DNA of 37,054 nucleotides from Solimonas_A sp035476855 (GTDB lineage: Bacteria; Pseudomonadota; Gammaproteobacteria; Nevskiales; Nevskiaceae), in the NCBI GenBank assembly GCA_035476855.1, contig DATILC010000042.1, positions 1-37,054 of the forward strand, read 5' to 3'. This document shows, in pieces, positions 8,155 to 14,843 of the stretch. Position 1 is the stretch's first letter, and each line of letters begins with the position of its first letter. The position numbers were made by a program, and so were the translations under genes. A model generated the notes under the pieces. That model was not told where the DNA came from. It did not search any database and saw nothing but the letters and a program-made list of their open reading frames with translations.

Positions 8155-8940
8155 ATGCTGACCTACCCGAAGATTGATCCCGTCGCCATCAAGCTCGGCC
8201 CGCTGTCCGTGCATTGGTATGGCCTGATGTACCTGCTGGGTTTCTGGGGCGCCTGGGCGCTGGGCACGGTGCGTGCGCGCCAGCCGCATATCGCCTGGCC
8301 CAAGGACCGCGTCTCCGACCTGCTGTTCTACATCGTGATGGGCGTGATCTTCGGTGGACGCGTCGGCTACACGCTGTTCTACAACTTCTCCGGCTTCCTG
8401 CACGAGCCGCTGGTGATCTTCCGCATGTGGGAAGGCGGCATGTCCTTCCACGGCGGCCTGATCGGCGTGATCGTTGCGTATTTCTGCTTCGCCTGGAAGC
8501 ACAAGCTCAACGCCTTCGACATCGCCGATTTCGCCGCGCCGCTGATTCCGGTGGGCCTGTTCACCGGGCGCATCGGCAACTTCATCAACGGCGAGCTCTG
8601 GGGCGCGCCGACGACCCTGCCCTGGGGCATGGTGTTCCCCGGCGCTGGGCCGGAGCCGCGGCATCCGTCGATGCTCTACGAGGCCCTCCTCGAGGGCGTC
8701 GTGCTGTGCGCGCTGTTGTGGTGGTTCGGGCGCAAGCCGCGGCCGCGCATGGCGGTGTCGGGCCTGTTCCTGGTCGGCTATGGGGTGTTCCGCAGTGCCG
8801 TGGAATTCGTACGCCTGCCGGACGCACATATCGGCTACCTTTACGGCACCGGCTGGCTGACGATGGGCATGGTGCTGAGCGCGCCGATGATTGCGGCCGG
8901 CGCGGCGTTGCTGGCGGTTGCCTACGGGCGGAAACGCTGA
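8155..8940 (+). CDS. lgt: prolipoprotein diacylglyceryl transferase
   Basis: Lgt adds the diacylglyceryl group from phosphatidylglycerol to the lipobox cysteine of prolipoproteins, at the inner membrane. The 261-residue product is multi-helical. It contains the catalytic-region motif MSFHGGLIG with His99, and the Lgt signature GRIGNFINGELWG (138-150, Arg139, Asn142). The window encodes several likely clients (lipoproteins at 17817, 20084 and 30449). Its stop is followed directly by a palindromic repeat and then thyA, the same lgt-thyA order found in many proteobacteria. Confidence 0.96.
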   Translation: MLTYPKIDPVAIKLGPLSVHWYGLMYLLGFWGAWALGTVRARQPHIAWPKDRVSDLLFYIVMGVIFGGRVGYTLFYNFSGFLHEPLVIFRMWEGGMSFHGGLIGVIVAYFCFAWKHKLNAFDIADFAAPLIPVGLFTGRIGNFINGELWGAPTTLPWGMVFPGAGPEPRHPSMLYEALLEGVVLCALLWWFGRKPRPRMAVSGLFLVGYGVFRSAVEFVRLPDAHIGYLYGTGWLTMGMVLSAPMIAAGAALLAVAYGRKR

Positions 8941-8941
8941 A

Positions 8942-9102
8942 CCTGCAAAAAGCAGTTTAGCCACGGATGAACACGGATGAACACGGATTTACAGGATGCT
9001 TCCCCGCTGATTCGGAGTTACTCTGCGGATGCGGGCCATGCACCGGACAAGCCGTTGATCTTGATCCGTGTTTATCCGTGTAATCCGTGGCTAAAGAGTT
9101 TC
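8942..9102. repeat. palindromic ACGGAT repeat element, copy 1 (long form)
   Basis: The left arm holds ACGGAT at 8963, 8973 and 8983, exactly 10 bp apart. The right arm holds the complement ATCCGT at 9064, 9074 and 9083, so the ends form a large imperfect inverted repeat, TTTAGCCACGGAT with ATCCGTGGCTAAA. It begins with CCTGCAAAAAGCAGTT, itself a CTGC/GCAG hairpin. The same start and parts of the centre (TACAGGATG, TTGATCTTGATCCGTGTT) occur in copy 3 at 21826-21994. It fills almost all of the lgt-thyA gap. Confidence 0.85.
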
Positions 9103-9106
9103 TAAG

Positions 9107-9901
9107 ATGAAGCAATACCAGGATCTGATGCGCCACGTGCTGGAGCACGGCGCCGAGAAATCCGACCGCACCGGCACCGGCACGCGCTCGGTGTTCGGCT
9201 ACCAGATGCGCTTCGACCTGGCCGACGGCTTCCCGCTGCTGACCACCAAGAAGCTGCACCTGCGCTCGATCCTGCACGAGCTGCTGTGGTTCCTGAAGGG
9301 CGAGACCAATACCGCCTACCTGAAGGAGCACGGGGTTTCGATCTGGGACGAGTGGGCCAGCCCCGAGGGCGAACTGGGCCCGGTCTACGGCAAGCAGTGG
9401 CGCGACTGGGTGGCTCCGGATGGACGCCATATCGACCAGATCAGCGAGGTCATCGCCCAGATCCGCAGCAACCCGGACTCGCGGCGCCTGATCGTCTCAG
9501 CCTGGAACGTCGGCGAACTGGACCGGATGGCGCTGATGCCCTGCCATGCCTTCTTCCAGTTCTACGTCGCCAACGGCCGGCTGTCCTGCCAGCTGTACCA
9601 GCGCAGCGCCGACATCTTCCTCGGCGTGCCCTTCAACATCGCCTCCTACGCCATGCTGCTGATGATGGTGGCGCAGGTTACCGGCCTGGAGGCCGGCGAG
9701 TTCGTCTGGACCGGCGGCGACTGCCACCTCTACAGCAACCACCTCGAGCAGACCCGCGAACAGCTGTCGCGTGCGCCGCGGCCGCTGCCGAAGCTGACGC
9801 TGAACCCGGAGGTGAAGGACATCTTCGGCTTCCGCTTCGAGGATTTCACGCTGTCGGAATACGATCCGTTGCCGCATATCAAGGCGCCTGTCGCGGTCTA
9901 A
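9107..9901 (+). CDS. thyA: thymidylate synthase
   Basis: ThyA converts dUMP to dTMP using methylene-tetrahydrofolate as both carbon donor and reductant. The 264-residue protein has the same length and numbering as the E. coli enzyme, with the nucleophile Cys146 in LMPCHAFFQFYV, the folate/dUMP signature LYQRSADIFLGVPFNIASY, and Arg21 in DRTGTGT. The ATG lies only 5 nt after the repeat element, and the only Shine-Dalgarno-like sequence (AAAGAG, 9093-9098) is inside that element. folA follows at once, so dihydrofolate made by ThyA is reduced by the next gene's product. Confidence 0.97.
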   Translation: MKQYQDLMRHVLEHGAEKSDRTGTGTRSVFGYQMRFDLADGFPLLTTKKLHLRSILHELLWFLKGETNTAYLKEHGVSIWDEWASPEGELGPVYGKQWRDWVAPDGRHIDQISEVIAQIRSNPDSRRLIVSAWNVGELDRMALMPCHAFFQFYVANGRLSCQLYQRSADIFLGVPFNIASYAMLLMMVAQVTGLEAGEFVWTGGDCHLYSNHLEQTREQLSRAPRPLPKLTLNPEVKDIFGFRFEDFTLSEYDPLPHIKAPVAV

Positions 9902-9906
9902 GAGGC

Positions 9907-10386
9907 ATGATCTCGCTCATCGCCGCGCTGGATGACAACCGCCTGATCGGCCGCGACAACGGCCTGCCCTGGCGCCTGCCCAACGACCTGAAGTTCTTCA
10001 AGCGCACGACGCTGGGCAAGACCGTGCTGATGGGGCGCAAGACCTGGGAGTCGCTGGGCCGGCCGCTGCCGCAGCGCGACAACTGGGTGCTGACCCGCGA
10101 TCCGCAGTTCCGCGCCGAGGGCGCCCGCGTGTTCCAGGATCTCGAAACCGCCCTGAAGGCAGCGACGGACAGGGAACTGGTGGTGATCGGTGGCGCCGAG
10201 TTGTACCGGCAGGTCCTGTCGCTCGCCGACCGCATGTACCTGACCGAGGTGCATGGCCGCTTCGAGGGCGATGCCTGGTTTCCTGACTTCGATCCTGCGT
10301 TGTGGCGCCTGCTGGCGCGCGAGGATCACCCCGCCGACGCCACGCACGCCTGCGCCTACAGTTTCTGCAGCTACGAGCGCACGTGA
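9907..10386 (+). CDS. folA: dihydrofolate reductase
   Basis: FolA reduces dihydrofolate to tetrahydrofolate with NADPH. The 159-residue product matches E. coli FolA in length and layout: ISLIAALDDNRLIGRDNGLPW, with the catalytic Asp27 in LPNDLKFFK, GRKTWESLG (43-51), and the NADPH-binding VIGGAELYRQ (93-102). It starts 5 nt after thyA and its stop codon overlaps the GTG start of the next gene (GTGA). A second, unrelated DHFR-fold protein lies in the cassette region at 34880-35425. Confidence 0.96.
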   Translation: MISLIAALDDNRLIGRDNGLPWRLPNDLKFFKRTTLGKTVLMGRKTWESLGRPLPQRDNWVLTRDPQFRAEGARVFQDLETALKAATDRELVVIGGAELYRQVLSLADRMYLTEVHGRFEGDAWFPDFDPALWRLLAREDHPADATHACAYSFCSYERT

Positions 10387-11675
10387 AACCGCTCGCCCTG
10401 CTCCTGCTGTGTTGCAGCACATGGGCGGGTGCACAGGAGCTGCCGGCGGCACGCCTGAAGCTGAGTCCGGCGCTTGCGCCGTCACCGGCATCGACGACGG
10501 TCCGCGCCATCCGTTTCGAGGGCAACGAGGTCACCCAGCCGCGCACCATGCTGCGCGAGATGGTGATCGCGCCCGGTGACCTGGCCGATCCGGCGCGCAT
10601 CGAGCGCAGCCGCCAGGCGGTGCAGGACCTCGGGCTGTTCAAGAGCGTCAGCGTGCGCGAGGAGCCGGTCAACGGCGGCGTCGACCTGGTGTTCAAGGTC
10701 CGGGAACGCTGGTACCTGTTGCCGATCCCGCGGCTCGATGCCAAGGCCACCGGCGAATACAGCTATGGCGGCCAGGTGCGCTGGAACAACGTCTGGGGCC
10801 TGGACCACACGCTGCGCCTGACCTATGAGCGCGAGGATCGGCAGAAGCAGGGTGTCGGCCTGGAGACCAGCTACAACTTCGGCTACTCGGCGCCGCAGGT
10901 GTTCGACAGCCGCTACAGCGTCGGCATTGGCGCCGGCCATACCCGGCGCCCGCGGATCCTCCCCGACGGCCGCAGCTATGAGGAACAGCTGCAGAACATC
11001 GGCGTCGGGATCTCGCGCAGCCTGTCGGAAGGCCCGCCCAGCCAGGGCTGGAGCGTCAGCGCCGGCCTGCTGTGGCAGGACCAGGACACCAGCGGCGTCA
11101 ACGCCATCGCGCCCTACGGCATGGCCACGGCGCCCGAGCTGGGCCTGCGCTACCGCGACCTGCACCTGCGCATCTACAGCGAGGAAGGCATCAGCTACGG
11201 TGGCAAACTGCAGTTCGCGGTCGATGGCTGGGCTGCGGACTATGGCTACAGCGAGCTGACCGCCGGCTACGCGCAGTACATTCCAGTTGGCAGTACCGAG
11301 TACCAGACCCTGCACCTGTTCGCCGAGTTGGGGCTGCGCAGTGATGGTCCGCCGCTGAACGATGCCTTCACCCTTGGCGGCAACAGCCTGCTGCGCGGCT
11401 ATGAGAAGGATTTCCTCGAGGGCGATGCGGTGTATCGCGTGGCAGCGGAGTTCGCGCGCCCGGTGTTCCGGCGCTGGCTGCGCTGGGTGTTGATCGCCGA
11501 GGCCGGCAGCGTGTTCGAGGAGCCGGACGATATCCGCTTCGGGCGCGTCTACACCAGTGTCGGGGCAGCACTACGGGTGCGTTTCTCCACCTTCGTCAAC
11601 CTGGAGATCGAGGCCGGCGTGGCGCTGCCGGTCGGCGACGATGGCGGGCTGCGCTTCTTTGCCGGCCGCATCTGA
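10383..11675 (+). CDS. Omp85 (BamA/TamA)-family outer-membrane protein
   Basis: A 430-residue exported protein. The signal peptide VKPLALLLLCCSTWAGA is cleaved before QELPA. A single POTRA-like domain follows (about 38-105: VRAIRFEGNEVTQPRTMLREM and FKSVSVREEPVNGGVDLVFKV), then a C-terminal beta-barrel rich in alternating aromatic segments, with the Omp85 feature DAFTLGGNSLLRGYEKDFLEG (VRGF-like LRGY, about 340). One POTRA is fewer than BamA (five) or TamA (three), so this is a reduced member, perhaps for insertion or secretion of a specific protein. The GTG start overlaps the folA stop. Confidence 0.82.
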   Translation: MKPLALLLLCCSTWAGAQELPAARLKLSPALAPSPASTTVRAIRFEGNEVTQPRTMLREMVIAPGDLADPARIERSRQAVQDLGLFKSVSVREEPVNGGVDLVFKVRERWYLLPIPRLDAKATGEYSYGGQVRWNNVWGLDHTLRLTYEREDRQKQGVGLETSYNFGYSAPQVFDSRYSVGIGAGHTRRPRILPDGRSYEEQLQNIGVGISRSLSEGPPSQGWSVSAGLLWQDQDTSGVNAIAPYGMATAPELGLRYRDLHLRIYSEEGISYGGKLQFAVDGWAADYGYSELTAGYAQYIPVGSTEYQTLHLFAELGLRSDGPPLNDAFTLGGNSLLRGYEKDFLEGDAVYRVAAEFARPVFRRWLRWVLIAEAGSVFEEPDDIRFGRVYTSVGAALRVRFSTFVNLEIEAGVALPVGDDGGLRFFAGRI

Positions 11676-11686
11676 ACTGCTATAAG
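11659..11686 (+). promoter_or_regulatory. possible sigma-70 promoter for the ACBP gene
   Basis: TTGCCG (11659-11664) and TATAAG (11681-11686) are separated by 16 bp. The -35 overlaps the last codons of the Omp85 gene, and transcription would start about 30 nt before the next ATG. Found by eye only. Confidence 0.4.
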
Positions 11687-11722
11687 AACCGCCGTCATCC
11701 CTTAACTATTCCGGAGAGATTC

Positions 11723-11989
11723 ATGGCGGACCTCAAGGCAGCTTTCGCGCAGGCACAGGCCGACGTCAAGACGCTGACCAAGCGCCCCAGCAACGACGAC
11801 ATGCTGGCGCTGTACTCCCTGTTCAAGCAGGCCTCCGAAGGCGACGTGAAGGGCAGCCGGCCCGGCATGCTCGACATGGTCGGCCGCGCCAAGTACGACG
11901 CCTGGGCCAAGCTCAAGGGCAACTCGGGCGACCAGGCGATGCAGCAGTACCTCGACAAGGTTGCGGCCTTGTTGAAGAGTCACAAGTAG
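11723..11989 (+). CDS. acyl-CoA-binding protein
   Basis: A small soluble carrier that binds medium- and long-chain acyl-CoA esters. The 88-residue four-helix protein shows the ACBP signature LYSLFKQASEGDVKGSRPGM and KYDAWAKLKGNSGDQAMQQYLDKV, with the tyrosine and lysines that contact the CoA in this family. GGAGAG lies 7-12 nt before the ATG. ACBPs are common in eukaryotes and patchy in bacteria; carrying one suggests active lipid or hydrocarbon metabolism, which is an inference. Confidence 0.93.
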   Translation: MADLKAAFAQAQADVKTLTKRPSNDDMLALYSLFKQASEGDVKGSRPGMLDMVGRAKYDAWAKLKGNSGDQAMQQYLDKVAALLKSHK

Positions 11990-12017
11990 TCGCGGCGGCG
12001 TTACCCAGAGAAGATTT

Positions 12018-12083
12018 TTAGCCACGGATTTCACGGATGAACGCGGATAAACAATCCGTGTGATCCGCGTAATCCGTGGCTAA
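12018..12083. repeat. palindromic ACGGAT repeat element, copy 2 (short form)
   Basis: A compact form with left arm TTAGCCACGGATTTCACGG and right arm ATCCGTGTGATCCGCGTAAT followed by CCGTGGCTAA, and almost no spacer. It can fold into one long hairpin. It lies between the convergent 3' ends of the ACBP gene and the first DUF1302 gene, where it could serve as a two-way transcription end. Confidence 0.85.
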
Positions 12084-12095
12084 TTCGTTGTTGTC

Positions 12096-14705
12096 TTAGA
12101 ACTGGTACTTCACGAACGCCTGCGCGAAGTCGCGGTCGCGGTACAGGTTGTTGTCGCCACCGCCGAAGAACCAGCCGTAGCCGACGGTGAAGGACAGCGC
12201 TTCCTTGTAGCGTGTCTCCAGGTTGGCCAGCAGCTGCTTGCGGCCCTTGATGAAATTCTCGGCCGGGCCGGGCGAGGTGCCGTTGACGTCGTGCGCCCAG
12301 ACGATGAAGGGCTGCAGGCTGATCGCCGGCAGCACGCTTTCGTACTTGACGATGCTGATCAGGCGGTAGCCCCAGGAGAACGGATCGACGTAGTCGTCGA
12401 GATCGGCCTGGTGCGGATTGAAGCGCAGGCCGTCGCCGCGGACGTCGCCGGCGTCGTCATAGTCGCCGTCACCGTTGGCATCGTGGTTGACCGTGCAGCT
12501 GGCATTGGTCGAGCAGGCCTGGCGCGAGCCGTCGGCACCACTGCCGTCGGCACCGGCGCTGGCATGGGTGAACACGCCGGGTGCCTCGATCTGCAGGCGA
12601 TCCAGCGAGGGCAGGTCCGGCACCCAGGTGGCACCGAACTCGCCGACCAGCTGGATCTGGTCCGCGCCGAAGGGGTTGTCGGTGGCGCCCAGCACGCGGG
12701 TGAAGCCGAGGTTGAACTGGTAGGTGTCGAATTCCTCATAGCCGCGGATGGTGCTGTTGGGGGCGTTCTCGCCGACCACGCCGCCGCGGTAGGGCAGCAC
12801 GAAGTTGGGGAAGGCACGCGCCGAGCCGGGCACGTGGCCGACCAGCAGGTTGAGGGTGTCGCGGTAGGGGATGTTGCCGTCGGCGTCGGTGAAGTCGCTG
12901 CTGCCGTAGGTCGGCGCGAAGTTGCCGTTGCTGTCGAAGCCGTTGCCGCCACGCGTGCCGACGCAGCCCTGGCCGAGCTGGTTGCCCAGCTGGTTGACGC
13001 GCTGCAGCCCGGGGTCATGGCAGCGGGTCAGCGTCGGACCCATCGCGGCGAAGGCCAGGTCGGTGACCGCGACCTGCAGCGGCGCGTCCGGACGGTAGGC
13101 GACTTCACCCTGGACCGAGTAGTCGCCGAGCGTGGTGTTGAAGCTCAGGCCCAGCAGCTTGATGTCCTCGGGATATTCGAAGAACAGCTGCGGTGAATCC
13201 AGTGCGATGGCGCTGGAATGCGGCTGGGCCGGATTGCCGCTCAGCAGCTGGCCCAGGCCCAGCAGGTTGAGCACGCCGAGGTCGGCGAGGATTGCCGGGT
13301 TGGCCAGGCCCAGCGCGAGGGCATCCGTCGTCAGCTGGCTGCGGGCGGCCGGGTTGGTGGTGACCGGGACGTTGGGGCAGGCGGCGAGGAAGGTCGTGGT
13401 GTTGTAGGCGTCGATGCCGCGGTTGCCGGGGCCGGCAGTGTTGCCCTCGCGGCGCGCGCAGGAGGCGTCCGCCGACATGAAGCTGACGTAGGGCAGCTTC
13501 GAGTGGTAGTTCATGAAGTAGACGCCCAGCTCGGTGCCGTTGCCGAGGTTCTCGGCGTAGTACTTGAAGGCGATGCCGTACTGGCCCTGGTCGCTGGCCT
13601 CGCGATCCTTGCCGCGCTGGAAGGTGATGCTGGTCGGCGTGATCAGGGTCAGTGGGTTGTCGAGATAGCCGAGTTGCTCGTTGGCGTTGGCGCCGACGAA
13701 GGCGCGCTCCGGATCGTCCGGCGAGGTGCCGAAGGTCAGGTTGACGTTGTCGACGGCGTTGTTGGTGCCGATGTCGGCGAAGCCGAAGTAGCTGCCGGGT
13801 GCGGGCGCTTCCACCGGCTGCCATTCGAGCTGGTAGTAGGCCTCGATGGTGGCGCCGTCGAAGGGCTCGAAGCTGCCGAAGGCCATCGCCACCGGTGTGA
13901 ACACTTCCTCCACGGTGAAGCCGACGCGGTAGAGGTTGTTGGCATTGACCGGCTGGGCCTGGTTGACCGAGTTGATCACCAGCAGCGTCGACTCGCCCCA
14001 GTTCACGGTCTGGCGGCCGAGCTTGAAGCTCAGGTCCCTGTCGCCGTACAGCGGCAGGCGGCCGTAGAAGTTGGCATCGAGCCACTGCAGGTCGGTGCCG
14101 ACCTGGCGCAGCACCTCGCCGTCGCGGCGCTTGCTGCGCACGCGCTCGCCGCGGCCGTAGACGCGGGTGAAGAAGTGGTTCGACTCCGGGTCGCCTTCGG
14201 TACCGACGCGGTCGACGTTGTCCGGCGTGATGCGGTTCGGATGGTTCTCGGTGAAGTCGTTGTTGACGAAGTCGTAGAAGTAGAGCCAGCGCGCGAAGAA
14301 GCCGTAGTTCTCCCAGGTCAGGTTGAGGTCCTGGGTGATCTTGGCGACGCCCTGGAACAGGTCGCCCTTGCCGTAGTTGAGGTTGCCGTCGTCGTTGCGC
14401 AGGCTGAACTGGCCGGGTGCGGCGGCGAGCCGCTGCGCCGGGTAGGTCTGTTCCTTGAACAGGCCCTGGCAGGACTGGTAGCGGCCGCCGCAGAGACCGG
14501 GATCGAGGTTGGCCTTGCCGATCAGGTCATCCGCACGCTGCTCCATGCGCCAGGCGCCGCCCAGCGTGATCGAGGTATTGAGGACGCCGTTGAGCGGGGT
14601 TTCCTCGCCTGCCGAGAAGGTGAGGGCCTGGGCACTGCCGCAGGCGAGCAGGCCGAGGAGCGCGAACGCTCGGATACGGGGCCGCAAGGGCCGCAGATGG
14701 TTCAT
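12096..14705 (-). CDS. DUF1302-family outer-membrane protein (paralogue 1)
   Basis: An 869-residue secreted protein. The signal peptide MNHLRPLRPRIRAFALLGLL is followed by ACGSAQA, with cleavage expected before LTFSAGE. The chain is rich in short beta-strand patterns and ends AFVKYQF, an outer-membrane barrel ending with a terminal Phe. Family blocks include NWGESTLLVINSVNQAQPV, PGSYFGFADIGTNNA and VGEFGATWVPDLPSLD. DUF1302 proteins often neighbour DUF1329 and RND-type genes in hydrophobic-compound metabolism, but neither is present here. The start at 14705 gives a clean signal peptide; a start at 14792 would add 29 charged residues. It shares long identical segments with the next gene upstream. 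Confidence 0.88.
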   Translation of the reverse strand: MNHLRPLRPRIRAFALLGLLACGSAQALTFSAGEETPLNGVLNTSITLGGAWRMEQRADDLIGKANLDPGLCGGRYQSCQGLFKEQTYPAQRLAAAPGQFSLRNDDGNLNYGKGDLFQGVAKITQDLNLTWENYGFFARWLYFYDFVNNDFTENHPNRITPDNVDRVGTEGDPESNHFFTRVYGRGERVRSKRRDGEVLRQVGTDLQWLDANFYGRLPLYGDRDLSFKLGRQTVNWGESTLLVINSVNQAQPVNANNLYRVGFTVEEVFTPVAMAFGSFEPFDGATIEAYYQLEWQPVEAPAPGSYFGFADIGTNNAVDNVNLTFGTSPDDPERAFVGANANEQLGYLDNPLTLITPTSITFQRGKDREASDQGQYGIAFKYYAENLGNGTELGVYFMNYHSKLPYVSFMSADASCARREGNTAGPGNRGIDAYNTTTFLAACPNVPVTTNPAARSQLTTDALALGLANPAILADLGVLNLLGLGQLLSGNPAQPHSSAIALDSPQLFFEYPEDIKLLGLSFNTTLGDYSVQGEVAYRPDAPLQVAVTDLAFAAMGPTLTRCHDPGLQRVNQLGNQLGQGCVGTRGGNGFDSNGNFAPTYGSSDFTDADGNIPYRDTLNLLVGHVPGSARAFPNFVLPYRGGVVGENAPNSTIRGYEEFDTYQFNLGFTRVLGATDNPFGADQIQLVGEFGATWVPDLPSLDRLQIEAPGVFTHASAGADGSGADGSRQACSTNASCTVNHDANGDGDYDDAGDVRGDGLRFNPHQADLDDYVDPFSWGYRLISIVKYESVLPAISLQPFIVWAHDVNGTSPGPAENFIKGRKQLLANLETRYKEALSFTVGYGWFFGGGDNNLYRDRDFAQAFVKYQF

Positions 14706-14766
14706 GTTGTGCTCTCGTCGGGGGATGTTTTCCGGTCTGTTCCGTGCCGGGCGGTTTGCGCGCGCA

Positions 14767-14794
14767 ATTTTACCTTCGCTGCCCTCGCGCACAA
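14767..14794 (-). promoter_or_regulatory. possible promoter for DUF1302 paralogue 1
   Basis: On the minus strand, TTGTGC (14794-14789) and TAAAAT (14772-14767) are spaced by 16 bp. The -35 overlaps the T-rich tail of the terminator just upstream, so the two paralogues are probably separate transcription units with some readthrough. Confidence 0.35.
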
Positions 14795-14824
14795 AACAAA
14801 AGAGGCCCGCACTTGGCGGGCCTC
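14791..14824 (-). terminator. intrinsic terminator after DUF1302 paralogue 2
   Basis: Read on the minus strand, a perfect 9-bp stem GAGGCCCGC/GCGGGCCTC (14824-14816 with 14810-14802, 5-nt loop) is followed by TTTTGTTTT. It lies 20 nt past the stop codon at 14844. Confidence 0.85.
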
Positions 14825-14843
14825 GTGAACAACATGCTTCGGA

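Noticed and set aside
8942..9102. CRISPR array
   Set aside because: ACGGAT units are 6 bases at 10-bp spacing with no spacers, and the arms are inverted, not direct repeats of CRISPR length.
13218..14828. Long plus-strand ORF antisense to DUF1302 paralogue 1
   Set aside because: It is a shadow of the GC-rich coding strand: its composition is repetitive Val/Gly/Ala/Glu, with no motifs, signal peptide or ribosome-binding site.
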